Positions 33,194 through 44,905 are shown, numbered from the stretch's first letter. The stretch is DNA of 64,000 nucleotides from Valencia hispanica (GCA_963556495.2 OY747712.1:52942069-53006068), one strand, 5' to 3'. The notes: a model not told the origin generated them from the letters alone. Numbers and translations: made by a program.

Positions 33194-35021
33194 TAGGCCT
33201 GTCACTATAAACAAATGAATTAATCATATGATAAATTCAAAAGAAATCCATTTTAACAGCCACAATAAATTCCATTTGCATGCTTGTTTGTTAGAAAGAT
33301 GGAGACGTGTGAGGAAAACAGAGACTGGGTGAACAAAGGCAGATATGGTCCATATATTCATAGTGGTAAAGTAAAATGGGATTTTTGTTTTATTCATACA
33401 GGTAGTTTTGCCATTTTTTCCCCTCATCTGAGCAAAGTGAATGTTTCTTTAACGGGCAATTTTGCTGACAGAGTTCATCCACTTGTTTATCATTGTTTCA
33501 GCTGTTTTGTTAATTTTTACTGGACATTAAATGTTTTCCAGATGCAGTCGTAAATGTTCTTTAGAAATCACATTTTTTGGATCTTCTAGAGCAGTGCTTG
33601 TCAAATAATGGGGCGTGCCAGTGGATGGGGGGTACAAGAGGCAGGAGGATTTTTCTCTTTATTCATGCCTGAACCATAAACAAGCCTCCAGTCACCAGGT
33701 GGCAGCAGTGCTCAAACTAATCCACATGCTGCCTGTTCAGCCCAGCAGAAGTAGTCTACACAGACATACAGGTGTACAGACTGAGGGACCAGGGCTCCGA
33801 AGTTCACCATGTGGGAAAGGTGGATGGAATCATGGAATTTAACAAACAAAATGGAATACACAGTAAAACGTGGTCCTGTTGTGTTTTGGAGGCTGCAACT
33901 TTTGTAATGGTTGCTATCTGGTTAGGCGAGGGTCAGGTCGGCCCTCCTCTCCACACAGACAGAGTAAATGGGCCAGTCATGGCAAAAAAAACTCACTGAA
34001 ACACAGATGTAATCCAAATAATAAAAAACCTCGACGCTTAGCGCACGGCTCAGGGCTAGCGAGGTTGATGAATCGGGAAAAAAACCTTCTGTCAGCTCAT
34101 GGGCTCCAAGGTCTGCAGCAACATGAGAGCTAAAGACAAACACTGACATGTCATGGATTTCAGTCTGGGAGATCTCTTTATGAGACATGTTTTCTGTTCA
34201 ATTAACTAGCATTTTTAAAGGGAGATTTTCTTTTAGAAAATGAGAACATCAAGAGTGTTTTGTACATAACTTTTTTGTTCTTTTAAAATGATAGAGAAAT
34301 GCTTAATGTTATTTGTGAAAATATTAGTGAATGACAGTACATGTGGCTCTCTTTGCTATTGATTTCTTATACATTTTCATTCACTATATAATCATACACT
34401 TTTTGGTTAATAAATATGGTCAGAACGGAAAAATTGTAATTTAGAAATATTAAAATTGAAAAGTGGAATTTTTGAAGCAATAAAACAGAATTGGGAAAAT
34501 AATGGAAGGGATTTAATACTAAAGATAAATAAAACATTTTTTTGAAAAGTAATCAATGTTGAGTTTAAAGCAAGTTTTGAATGTTACCGTTTAGTCTAAA
34601 AAAAGCACATCCCAGTAAATCCTTTGTGCCTTTTCTCTTCTGATAATCACAGACTGAGCAGTCTTGATTAAATGTTAAGTTAATAAAGTGAACTTAGAAA
34701 TAGTGTTAAAACTTAAAACAATAAAACGAATTAAAAAATTTAAATTCAAGTTGTTGCAGCTGATTTTATTAATCTGTTTCAATAATCAGGAGATTGTATC
34801 CAGAGTGCTGGTGGCAGTGGTTTGTACAGATGAATAATTATATATGATCAGGTTCTGAATGGTATTTCAATTCAGGGGGGGCATGACAGAAAATTATTGA
34901 GAACCACTGTTCTAGAGGATGTACATGCATTATTATTACATTAGTTGAAAATGGTCTCAAAACGACAATATTATCATCTATCATATTTTATTGTCCAGCA
35001 AAATGTGTTATGACAGGCCAA
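33194..35021. mobile_element. old hAT element hosting a second hAT
   Basis: Left end TAGGCCTGTCACTA and right end TTATGACAGGCCAA are inverted. The flanks TCCATAAC (33186-33193) and TCTATGAC (35022-35029) are an 8-bp duplication with two mismatches. It is interrupted at 33592-34909. No coding region is recognised. Confidence 0.65.
33592..34909. mobile_element. hAT element, Charlie-type ends, inside an older hAT
   Basis: Ends CAGTGCTTGTCAAATAAT and ATTATTGAGAACCACTG are inverted and flanked by a perfect 8-bp repeat, TTCTAGAG, at 33584-33591 and 34910-34917. Length is 1,318 bp. Open frames inside are short and do not look like transposase. Confidence 0.9.
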
Positions 35022-35336
35022 TCTATGACCCTAAATATGGCAAGAGTTTGGATCGATTTATTCCTCAAAGTCAAGTCTGCACATCTACTCCACAGCTAAT
35101 ACACTGATATTTCTTAGATTTCCTTTCTACTAGGAGTAATCTGAGGAGATTTACTCTTCAGCCAACAAGCACCAGAGGTTTACAAGACTGCACGGCCCTG
35201 TTATCTGATTGTTACAATGAATGTGACTAGCACAGGAGCCAAATGCTCCCTTGGCAGCAGTTTGGCTAAATAGGTTGAATATGTATATGTATGAATATGA
35301 AGAGACAGACATAGTGATGAGAGGAGCTGAGCTTAC

Positions 35337-35418
35337 AGATACTGATGAACTGGGTGCGTTGGTGCAGTATCCAGAGGAGGGAACAGACGCCACAGACCAC
35401 CTTCGCCCATCTGCCCTG
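35337..35418 (-). CDS. mast3: MAST-family kinase exon with tandem acceptor
   Basis: Encodes [17 protein letters not shown] then [10 protein letters not shown], the most conserved N-terminal MAST segment (ADGRRWSxASxPSSGYxTNxPSS), which holds phosphorylation-type serines. The donor is TCT|GTAAGC at 35336. The acceptor is TTTGTTTCAGCAG, a tandem NAGNAG. Using the outer AG starts the exon at 35418 and adds one serine (FARS-RADG). Using the inner AG starts it at 35415 and gives FAR-RADG, which matches known MAST3 exactly. Phase fits both neighbours. Confidence 0.92.
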
Positions 35419-37225
35419 CTGAAACAAAACAACACAACAAGCAGCTCAGTGGTCGCCTCTGAAACCCTCACATCCTGTTGATGCTCTCCACACTTCACAG
35501 CTTTGTGTTCTTGCTCGCTAAAGAATATTTCTGCATAACATCTTTCCATGCAAGTTTAGGCTGCTTGCAGATAATTGGTGCTCCATCCTGTCTGTGCTTT
35601 CTTACCTTTCAGTGCGGGCCAGCTGGCTACAGACACACAAAGAGGTGGAAGACGCAAACAGGGGACAGAGAGAAATGAAATTAAACGGTGTTGGTGGGTA
35701 GTAGCAGTAAGCATAGCTGTCAGAATCAGACTGTCACTGCTCAGTGTCAGTGGCTGGCGGATGATCAACCACCCAAGCTGTTATCACACTGCAGCACTGA
35801 GTTAGCTCAGCAGGCTGCATTTAAACTGCATCACATCTTTCTTCTCACTTTTCCATCCAATCTGGCTCTCTGAGCTCTGATGATGTGACCCACTTTCACT
35901 CCCTGATCCAATCCAAGGGGACAAGGTCAAAGGTTTTGCAGTCGAAAATTCCTGGAGACATTTAGCTCAATCCAAGGGGATATGTGCAGCGTTCCACCTG
36001 CTGTCACCCTTCAAAGGTATTTGCATTACTGGAGTTCTGCAGATATTTAAGCTGATTACCCATTGTTTTTATCTACCTAATGTAGAAGGATGCTCCTGAC
36101 AGCAATGAAACGCTTCTTCTAATTGCTCAGCAGCTTTTTTGCGTGTTTGAACTGGGATTTGGAGGATTCGTCTTTGGTGACAAGCTGCAATACTTTGAAG
36201 CAGAAAATCTTACCTGTTATCTACCAGGGGTGTGACAATGTTTGGGCCTAACGGCAAGATAAACTAGTAGCTTGAAAAGGAAGGTTTTCAGTTCTCAGAC
36301 TGAAAGCAGTGTCAGTGTAGAAACAAAGTATGTTTACTGGTGAGGAGGAAGATGCAACTACATACCTTATGGTTGGAACATCACTCATCATGTTTGTTCT
36401 TTCCCTGCACTAAAACATGACTTTCCTCCCTGCTTAGACAAGCCACTACATGTTCGGCTAATCTGTGTTAGCAGAACAAAATCACAGCAGAACTTGAGTG
36501 TGTGTAAATAACCAGAGTAACTGGGGTGTGGGAGAGCTGTGTGGAGCAGGAAGAAAATGAGTACTGCCCCCTACATTCCTGCACTGCATCACTATCATAC
36601 GCCCAAATACCACATAGCCCCCCCCAACAGAAATAAATATGGCAACAACATGAAAACAAATACACATCAGTTGCTAATATCTGCCCAGTTCCACTTATGG
36701 GACCAATACAGATATGCTAAAGTAGTGGCTAACGAAGTTAACTGTGCAGAGCTAACTAGTTTAGCATCATGTATGCAGACAAATCTGCCAAGCTACTCCA
36801 AGCAGCCCTTCTCCATTACGTGGCACATAACGGTATAGCTGGGAGCGACGCTGGCTCAGGACGTACGAACTCATCCCATTACCACTCACTTCTTGTGTGT
36901 CCTTGAGCAAGACACTTCACCTGCCTGGCCTGCTGGAGGGGGGGTCAGTTTGGGATACTTTGGACTGGATAAAGCGCTACCCATTTAGTAAGGATTTTCA
37001 CATGGGTGTTTCACAGCCAAATTCTGGCTGGGCAAGTTTCTATTATCATGGGATGGAAAGGTTTTTAAGCACTATGACAATAAAAACAGCCAACATTTTG
37101 TCTGAAATTCACTGCAGGTATTGTGGTTTATATAAACAATTCTCACAAATCTAGTTTTTATAATGCAGGAAATTCACACATACAGTCATGTTTGCATTGG
37201 AGCCATAATATAAAATGAAGAACTA
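35419..37225. other. intronic DNA, possible repeat near 36840-37000
   Basis: Mostly unrecognised. At about 36895-36995, GTCCTTGAGCAAGACACTTCAC and GGATAAAGCGCTACCCATT resemble a dispersed fish repeat, but I cannot bound it. Confidence 0.4.
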
Positions 37226-37415
37226 TCCTCAAATCAAACTTTATTTATAAAGCGCTTTTCATACAAAATAGCATCTCAAAGTACTTTACAGATTAAAATG
37301 ACCCCACATAACTCCCTTGTACACACACACACTTAAAAGCAACAGTAAACAAGGACACTGGGCTGAGAACAGATGAGCCAGGTAAGGAAACACCATCTAC
37401 ACGCTCTTCTTCTCC
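37226..37415 (-). mobile_element. L2-type LINE 3' tail
   Basis: Minus-strand tail. The plus strand begins AATCAAACTTTATTTATAAAG, then CATCTCAAAGTACTTTACAG and ATTAAAATGACCCCACATAA. It is related to 14457-14652, with the same order through the ACACACAC stretch and a GGTAAGGAAA segment. Confidence 0.7.
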
Positions 37416-38150
37416 TCTCTTATTGAAGTACAAGCGCCGCTCCTCTCTTGCTAGCAAAACAGTGGCTGTTGGATTTAATGTCTGGACCAAAACATGGACA
37501 TCTAAAGTTATACTAACTGAAGGAGAACCTCCTCCCAAAAAAATGTCACAAGAAAGCCCCAGTGCTGATACCAGCGATGCTGTGGATGACCCAAATCCTC
37601 CGGATACTCAGAGAGGTGGAGTCAATGGAAGCAACGTTACCAAGCAGCCCAGAGATCCGTTTCAGGCTAACTGGCTCAGACTATATCCCTGGTTTGAAAA
37701 TAATAACGGTGAAATGAACTGCTCCATTTGTAAAAATGTACGGTGCTGTGCCTTTTGCTAGTCGATGCTACAGAACAACAACTTTGCGCCGTCACTCGGA
37801 TGGTGTGTCTCACACAGCAGCGATGAAAAGAAAACATGAGGCAGATTCAGCTAGAAACATAAAGATCTACGGTGTGCTGAGGAAATGAAATGGCCTACTT
37901 TATAGCAAAAAATGAAATGATCAAAGCAAAATTTGCCATCTGGTTAAATTCATGAAAAATCTGGAGTGTCCCGCTTTCAAAAATCTTAGCACTGAAACAT
38001 CAAGATATGGTAGTTACAGAAATGCACCAAACTAGTGCAAGTATACTCGTGGAAGATACTTTACAAAGCTGTGGGAAGAAGAAGTCCTGTGTTTTCATTA
38101 ATACTGGACAAATTGACTGACATCAGTAACACCAATCAACTAATAATCTA

Positions 38151-39733
38151 CAGCTGTGTTCAAAATTATTCAACCCCCAATGCTGTAAAGGGTTTTAGGG
38201 AATTCAGTCTACATTTGTAATTGTGTTCAGAATGAAATCTTACAAGGACTTTTTAAAGAACCAAATGCAACTAAAATGACATCAATTGTTTTTGTAAGAC
38301 CGTATTAAATGTTTTTTCTGTGATTTTGTCATTGACAATTATTCAACCACTTAACGACTACCGCTCTTAAGAACAGAGGTTCGTTCAAGTGTTTTCGATC
38401 AGGTATTGAAAACACCTGTGGATGTCAACAAGCATCAATCAAGCATAATAAGCACCAATCAGGCAGATTTAAAATGACTGTGATACTCGGCTCCTTCTAG
38501 ACATTTACTGGTGTGTTTACAAACATGGTGAAGTCAAGAGAATGGTCGAGGAAGACAAGAGAAGAGGTGATTTCTCTTCACAGGAAGGGCAATGGCTATA
38601 AGAAGATTGCAAAGATGTTAAACATTCCAAGAGACACCATAGGAAGCAGCATTCGCAAATTCAAGGCAAAGGGCACTGTTGAAACGCTACCTGGTCGTGG
38701 CAGAAAGAAGATGCTGACTTTGACTGCTGTGCGCTACCTGAAGCGCAAAGTGGAGAAAAGTCCCATGTGACTGCTGGGAAACTGAAAAAAGATTTGTCAG
38801 ATGCGGGTACTGAAGACAATAAGGCGCACACTGCGTAATGAAGGCCTCCATGCCAGAACTCCCAGGCGCACCCCCTTGCTGTCTCCAACGAATAAGAAGA
38901 GTCGACTGCAGTATGCCAAAGGTCATGTGGACAAACCACAAAAGTTTGGGGATAGTGTACTGTGGACTGATGAAACAAAATTAGAACTGTTTGGGTCCAT
39001 GGATCAGCGCTATGTTTGGAGGAGGAAGAACAAGGCCTATGAAGAAAAGAACACCTTGCCTACTGTGAAGCATGGCAGGGGTCAATCATGCTTTGGAGCT
39101 GTTTTGCTTCTGCAGGGACAGGGAAGCTTCAGCGTGTGCAAGGTACCATGAATTCTCTTCAGTACCAGGAGATGTGATGCAGTCCGTCACAAACCTGAGG
39201 CTTGGGAGACGTTGGACCTTTCAACAGGACAATGATCCCAAGCATACCTCCAAGTCCACTAGAGCATGGTTGCAGATTAAAGGCTGGAACATTTTGGAGT
39301 GGCCATCGCAGTCACCAGACTTAAATCCGATTGAGAACCTCTGGTGGGACTTAAAGAAAGCAGTTGCAGCGCGCAAGCCTAAGAATGTGACTGAACTGGA
39401 GGCTTTTGCCCATGAAGAATGGGCTAAGATACCCGTAGATCACTGCAAGACACTTGTGTCAAGCTATGCATCACGTTTAAAAGCTGTTATAACTGGAAAA
39501 GGATGTTGTACTAAGAATGAATGTCACTTGGGGGTTGAATAAAACTGATAATGATGTGAGCACAGAAAAGACATTTGTGGTTATTTCATTATAAATGTTA
39601 AGCTATATTTGTCTGACTTACAAGTGCCTCTTTGATTTAATTGTAAACAAGATGACTGAAATGATCAAAATCAATGTCAAACTGGCCAAAACACTCAATA
39701 TCAGTGGGGGTTGAATAATTTTGAACACAACTG
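38151..39733 (+). mobile_element. Tc1-like transposon inserted in hAT transposase
   Basis: Inverted ends CAGCTGTGTTCAAAATTATT and AATAATTTTGAACACAACTG, with TA at 38149-38150 and 39734-39735. Removing it restores the hAT reading frame at LIIY|VRYIDD. Length 1,583 bp, near full size for Tc1. Confidence 0.93.
38525..39542 (+). pseudogene. Tc1-like transposase, broken in three frames
   Basis: Starts at ATG 38525 (MVKSREWSRKTREEVISL) with the helix-turn-helix (GNGYKKIAKMLNIPRDTIGSS), then stops near 38770. The next frame (38801-39151) holds ARTPRRTPLLSPTNKK and WTDETKLELFG with the first catalytic D. A further shift near 39100-39140 leads to QQDNDPKHTSKS (second D), PDLNPIENLWWDL (E) and a stop at 39542. 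At least two or three small indels disable it. Otherwise the parts are all present. Confidence 0.9.
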
Positions 39734-40630
39734 TATGTCAGATACATAGATGACAACAAGATCAAAACTAAACTGTTCAGGAATTCTGAAATTGCTGATG
39801 GAGGTGCAGACACTACTGTTGATTATGTAAAACAGCTCGACAGAAAAACAAATGGATGGAAAAAAGCTGCTGTTAGGACAGGATGGAGACAAGGAGTTAC
39901 TAAAAAACACTAACTCAGAAATATACAACCCATACTTGGTAGGCATGCCCTGTACAGCTCATTGTCTCCCACTTGCTGCCAGTGATGCAGCCAGCTATGT
40001 GCCAAAGGTGAGAAGGTTTCCACTAACTCTGCTGTCAGAAGCAACAAGCAGCATGAATTGCAGAAACAGCTGGATGAACCCCAAGTGAAGTTCACCCAGC
40101 CACATGTAGTAAGGTGGCTGGTGTCAGGAGTGTGTAGATCACTGGGTCACATGGCTTCCTCTGATCCTAAAGACACTGACAAACCTAAAGGCATACTACT
40201 AGCTGTCAGACAGTTCAACTCTGTGGCCCTCTGTCACATGATGAAGGATGTACTGATGCATGTGGTCCTTCTCTAAAAACATTTTCAAAGAGAAGATCTG
40301 GACTTCTCCAGAGCACACCCAGTGGTTGAAAGTACCAAAGAGGCCGTGGGAGAATTAGGAGTCCACCCTGGGCCTGCAGAAAGGGAAATCTTCAGCTCTA
40401 TTGAAGGAAACAAGATTTTTGACTGTCACACCCAAAAACCAGCCTTTGATGACATAAAGAGCAGGTATGTTGGATGTTTAATAAAAGAAATTGAAAGAAG
40501 ATTCCCCTCTGAGAAGCTGGATGTTCTGTCATGGTTTACAATGTTGGAGCCAAAAAACGGTTATTGTGGCAAAAAAAAGTCTGAATTGTTCTCACTACGG
40601 TGTAGAAAACAGCGTATATACAGGTAACCC

Positions 40631-41119
40631 AAAATCTATTTTAATACCTTTTTAAGACTTTATGAGACTTTCCGAAAATTTAATTAAGACTTTATTGCAA
40701 TGCACTAATAAATCATTTAAATTGAATAATTGAAACAATTTATTATTAACATTAAACCGTTTAATCATTTTGCAATGGACAAATCAGGAAACACAGCCAA
40801 GGAGTGTTATTGATTCCTTCATTAGATTTCAATGAGTGATGCTGTGTGTAAACAGTACATCAGCTGACCTCGCTGCGCCCGCTGGCGCCACTCAGAGGTT
40901 GGATGTGGCAGATTACGGGACCAAAGTCATTACTGTGGAGGTGGAGGTTGGGGAGCGGTGGTGTTTCTCCCGCTGCCACAGTAACAGCTTCAGAAGACAA
41001 ACTGCCGATTGATCACTGCACCAGTTTTGTGGCTAGCTCCATTCATGCTGGTGCCCAAATCTGCTACGGTGACATGGATTTACATAAGAGTAATTCAACA
41101 ATCAAAGCATTCCATTTAC
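40631..41119. other. intronic DNA, nothing recognised
   Basis: Intron 3' of exon 41120-41192 on the minus strand. AT-rich at 40640-40760. Confidence 0.4.
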
Positions 41120-41192
41120 CTGCGGGCAAACTGGAAGTTGGAAGAGGTGCTAGTAGAGATATTCCTGGGGCTTTCTGAAGGACTGCTTCCAG
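41120..41192 (-). CDS. mast3: MAST-family kinase exon
   Basis: This 73-bp exon reads (A)GSSPSESPRNISTSTSS then NFQFAR. The TAGSSPxxSPRNxS and NFxFARRADG arrangement is that of MAST3. The acceptor is TCTCTTCCAG and the donor CGCAG|GTAAAT (minus strand, GT at 41119-41118). It enters in phase 1 and leaves in phase 2, which fits exons 41434-41522 and 35337-35415. A closer AG at about 41178 is possible but would lose the conserved AGSSP. Confidence 0.9.
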
Positions 41193-41369
41193 CTGGAAGA
41201 GACACATGAAACCTTATTGGTTACCTTTAAGAACAGCTGCATTTATGTCGATTATTAGCCAGCTAAATGTGTGAGCAAGAGGGATTCAGAAAATCCAAAG
41301 AAAGCTGAGGGAGCATGTATACGACGGCACACACCAAGCCCTCAGTCCATTCATTCAGGCCTGGCAAAC

Positions 41370-41370
<1 letters not shown>

Positions 41371-41411
<41 letters not shown>
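41371..41411 (+). repeat. (AC)n microsatellite next to a splice donor
   Basis: About 20 AC units on the plus strand. On the gene (minus) strand it is a GT/GU run beginning about 23 bases after the donor of exon 41434-41522. GU repeats bind splicing factors, so an effect on this exon is possible but not shown. Confidence 0.95.
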
Positions 41412-41412
<1 letters not shown>

Positions 41413-41433
41413 CAGGAGATAAATGAGGAGCAC

Positions 41434-41522
41434 CTGTTGCAAGATGAAGAGGTGAAAGTGGGCGCGACAGTGTGGGCGATGGACTCCCCACTGCCAGACT
41501 CCTCCTTTTGTTGTTACGGGAA
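41434..41522 (-). CDS. mast3: MAST-family kinase exon (shared by both N-termini)
   Basis: This 89-bp exon encodes [20 protein letters not shown] then PLSPLHLAT. The family form is [21 protein letters not shown] in MAST3. The acceptor is CCCTGCTTTCGCAG and the donor ACAG|GTGCTC. The first base completes a codon begun by either of two upstream exons: 57674-57705 (giving ...GNV-SRNN) or 44412-44497 (giving RRSKS-SRNN). Both upstream exons end in the same phase 2. Confidence 0.92.
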
Positions 41523-42252
41523 CTGCGAAAGCAGGGAAACATCATTATCATCATCATCAGTCACATTTCCATCAATGATCAACATGGAGCATGCGGTACC
41601 AACCCGTCTGTTATCAGTGCTGCAGAATAAAAAGGCATCAACCTATGAACTGAAGTGGGTTCTGGTGACAAGGGAAGCACCAATCACGTTTATGGACACA
41701 CTTAGCTGGAGAACCAGCACAATCAGATTATCGTTTAATGAGGGTCAATTAAGCCTTTAACAGTGGATGAAAAAAAGCCAGCAATCCAAACAGTGTTTCT
41801 TTTAGCTTGACTAACCCAGATTTAGTTCCACCATTCAGTTCTAACCCAGTAACCTTAAGATCAAAAGTGACTTTGTCCACTTGCTGCATGACTCTGGCTG
41901 CAGGCTTCATAAGAAATGAACTAGCTCTCTGTTTTTACATTAGTCCTCATCTGACTTCCATTTCACTTGGGCTTGAATTCATGGAGAGAGGATGGCTGGG
42001 TGTAACTACTGCATGATGCCTTTTGTTCCTTCTTCTGGTAATACTGACCCTCACTCTGGAGGGAACCTAAAATGACTGAGGCGATGAGATGATAACAGAG
42101 CCGGACGTTTCTGGGTCACTGCTGAGGCCGATTCTGAGACTTCAGTGGTCTCGACCCCAAAAAGCCTGAAAACAGGGGGTAGAGAAATGTGAAGCAACCA
42201 GAGAGCCAATCAGGAGCCAGAGGCTGCTTAATTGATTGATTCCGGAATTGCG

Positions 42253-42775
42253 CCGCTCAAGGTGGCAGCATGTTGGAGTAGCTCTGTTACTTTGGTTCAT
42301 ATTTTTTTCTTTTTTTAAACTTTAATTCTTCCATTTCTGGTAGAAACATTGTTTTTGTGGACAACTGTTCTCTCTGGTTTTGAATGCTGTGCAGCTGGAA
42401 GGATTTTTGCTGATACTTTTTATTTTTGGACATTTGTTATGATGCATAACCATGGCAACAAGGTGGTTTACAACTGGCAGCAGCTGATTAACATCACAAA
42501 AGCTCAGATAAGACCTCAACTACAGCCACGGGACCCTGGTGAGTTGGGGGGAGGACGCCGTGGATCCGGAGCGTCCACTGCGTCGGACTGTCATACAACT
42601 ACAGAGCGTCTTCAGTCAGAGGCTTCTTCAGATCTGCAGACTGCTACAAGAGATCATCCCTACCCACAGCCATCAGCATCTACAACAAATCTTTGAAGGA
42701 ACTTGCATAATGAGTTACAACAACATTTAATTTCCCTTTGGGATTAATAAAGTAATTTTGAATTGAATTGAATTA
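42253..42775 (+). mobile_element. LINE-derived short element, copy 2
   Basis: The best copy, plus orientation, ending TTTTGAATTGAATTGAATT. It has a 115-codon open frame at 42349-42696, the same length as in copy 1. The frame includes NHGNKVVYNWQQLINI, which has the look of the start of a LINE ORF2. A downstream shifted frame reads like a LINE ORF2 C-terminus ending at a stop near 42710. No RT. Confidence 0.7.
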
Positions 42776-43110
42776 AGATCCTACCATTTAAATTCTTATC
42801 CGACAAAATAAACAGTCTGTCCTAACAAAGAAACATGGACAAGAATGTTCAGAAGAAGCACCGCTGTATCACACCCGGCCTGACCACATGAGCAGCAATT
42901 CTGCAACAACGTTGGGAATTAAAAAAACAAAACAAAAAACAACTATATTTTGTTCACAATGACCAGATCACATCATTTTTTGATACCAACTTGGCTCAAG
43001 ATAATTGGTGAACATCTTTGATGAAATGAAATCGGACTGTTCCTGTCTGCAAACTGATTCTGTGCGTCATGGTAGGACAAACTATATAAAGAGATAAAGA
43101 AAAAGCAGCA

Positions 43111-43640
43111 CCACTCATGGCGCAGCATGCTGCAGTCGCTCTGTTACTTTAGTTCGGATTGGTTCTTTTTGATCCCCCTCTGAACTTTGACCCCAAATCC
43201 CAAAGTAGTTGAAAAGGAGGCTTCATGGATGCAGAGCAGGACTAAAGAGCAGGGAGAGGAGGAGGAAGTTCAGGATCATCTCCCACACTCCAACATGTAT
43301 CTGCCCAGCTTTCTGACCATACAGCCAGATGGAGATTTAAAGAGGGGGGGAAAAAGCAAATGAGGTGGATTAGCAGTGCTTGCTAACAGCTGATGGTGTC
43401 ATCCATGACATGTTACTGTGGAATCGTCTCTGCTGCCCGTAAATTCAGCTGTTAGCAAACATGACAGTCATTAGACTGTCATACAGTAACAGTCTTCAGT
43501 CAGAGACTTGCACAGATTTGTAGCAAGACTGACTGCTACTGGAGATTCTGCCTGCCCACAACGACTTTTTAAAGATACTTGGATGATATGAGTCAAGACA
43601 TTTTATTTCCATTTGGGATAAATAAATTATTTTTGAATTG
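43111..43640 (+). mobile_element. LINE-derived short element, copy 3, diverged
   Basis: Shares GCAGCATG, CTCTGTTACTTTAGTTCGG at the start and TAGACTGTCATACAGTAACAGTCTTC with TTTATTTCCATTTGGGATAA at the end, but the middle is different and the frame is lost. It lies in the same orientation about 340 bases after copy 2. Confidence 0.6.
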
Positions 43641-44411
43641 AATAAAAAAAATGGAGACGCAGAGAGAACTCACACCATTTGCCTTCTGCCTAATGTGATG
43701 TAACCAGAGGGATGAGTGTGTGTTTCTTTTTGAGACAGACTTTCTTGAATGGATGATTTATAACGCAATAGCAAGACAAATAGAAAACTATGAGCATTGA
43801 AGTTGGTGAAATACTCCATCTAAAGAGAGTTTGGTTGATTCTAAAGAAAAACAGAGGTAGCATCTTTAACTTCGAGCATTATCTGTATAGATTATGCTAT
43901 TATCTGTAGCCTGGTCTAACGGCTTTACACGTAAATATAAGAGTTAATTCTATAATAACAAAAAGAGACAGATCAAGTGAAATGTATCAGGGATCATAAC
44001 AAAGACGATCGCCCATAGGTCGTGTGTGAATTCTGTTGTTGGTCCATCAGGCCTTCCAGGCTGCTCTGGTTTGATCAGCCTTCATTCCCTCTGACCACAG
44101 CAGCAGCAGCAGCAGCGAGAGGCTCTCTGTCTGGGTGTCGCTTTATGCGACAGCTGGCAGCAGACAATGCTACACACACACGTCCTAACAGGCCACGTTC
44201 TCCGGCGGATGTTCATCTAGGGCGGATGTAACCACACTGAAGGACTCTCAGAAAACGTTCATTTGATCAGTGGAGAAAAACACTTTAGAGACGCTAGAAA
44301 GGCTGCGAGTCAGCTAAGCGTTCAACATGTCGGCTTGTTTTGGGGGTAGCGTAGCCTACACAGCACAAAGACTGTAGCCTATTTCTATCCCAAGCAATAT
44401 TTGGTCGTTAC

Positions 44412-44497
44412 CTTTTCGACCTCCTCATCATTGCTCCAGTCACAAAACTGGTTTTGTAGCTGGGCAGAACGGTCCAGTAGTAGCTTTGGTCGGACAT
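44412..44497 (-). CDS. mast3: alternative first coding exon of the MAST gene
   Basis: The 86-bp coding part starts at ATG (44497-44495) and encodes MSDQSYYWTVLPSYKTS then FVTGAMMRRSK, ending in AG before donor GTAACG (44411). The form MSDxxxWTxLxxxxxxSFxxGxMxRRxKS is that of the short MAST N-terminus known from MAST1. Two leftover bases plus the first base of exon 41434-41522 make serine, giving RRSKSS, so the phase fits. The MSD N-terminus is shared across paralogues, so its presence with a KELSLPRR exon suggests two promoters. The upstream region is GC-rich. Confidence 0.82.
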
Positions 44498-44905
44498 GTT
44501 GGTGGCCACAGATAAAGCCAGTGGAAATATGAGAATCAGTGTCCTCTCATTAAAATGGGAGCATCGTGCTCAGCGGTCTCTCCCTGTGGATGTGTAGCTG
44601 GCCGTGGCTAGGCCCCTACGCAGACTCCAGCAGCGGAAACTTCATTCAGCTCCGGGACAAACTGACCCCAGACCCGCGGCAGGGCAGCGACTGGAGCGGC
44701 CATGTCCGTAACTCAGTCCAGTGTTCCTCTTATGAGCAGAATGTCAGTCAGGCCGTGTCTGTCCTCCGCTAAACACCGCATCATACAGCGGGACGTCAGT
44801 CAGTACGTCCGTCCGCTCAGAGAGGGATCCAAACTTTCCTTCTGCGGGACTGTCAGTCCACTGAACTGCGCAGCCGCAGGAGCAGGAGACAGGGGAGGCG
44901 GGACT
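44498..44905 (-). promoter_or_regulatory. probable promoter and 5' UTR of the alternative first exon
   Basis: Minus-strand upstream region of the MSD start. It is clearly richer in G+C and CpG than flanking introns, especially at 44567-44905 (for example CCCCGACCCGCGG-like segments and GGGCGG-type boxes near 44895). No TATA box was found. A CpG-type promoter is the likeliest reading; direct evidence of transcription is needed. Confidence 0.5.

Larger units (their letters stand above)
37423..40630 (+). pseudogene. hAT-type transposase gene (zinc-finger, ZNF862-like), split by Tc1
   Basis: The 5' part (37423-38149) has an acidic lead, then WLRLYPWFENNNGEMNCSIC, which looks like a TTF/BED-type zinc-finger start, then frame breaks. 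The sequence up to ISNTNQLIIY is followed, after the Tc1 at 38151-39733, by YVRYIDDNKIKTK and later blocks (EPQVKFTQPHVVRWL, 40058-40276; EAVGELGVHPGPAE and MLEPKN, 40322-40627). The catalytic domain is present in pieces with stops. Terminal repeats were not found. It may be a dead hAT or a decayed domesticated copy. Confidence 0.75.

Noticed and set aside
41351..41557. Minus-strand frame with a (CV)n tail
   Set aside because: Only 41434-41522 is exon; the valine-cysteine repeat is translation of the GT microsatellite beyond the donor.
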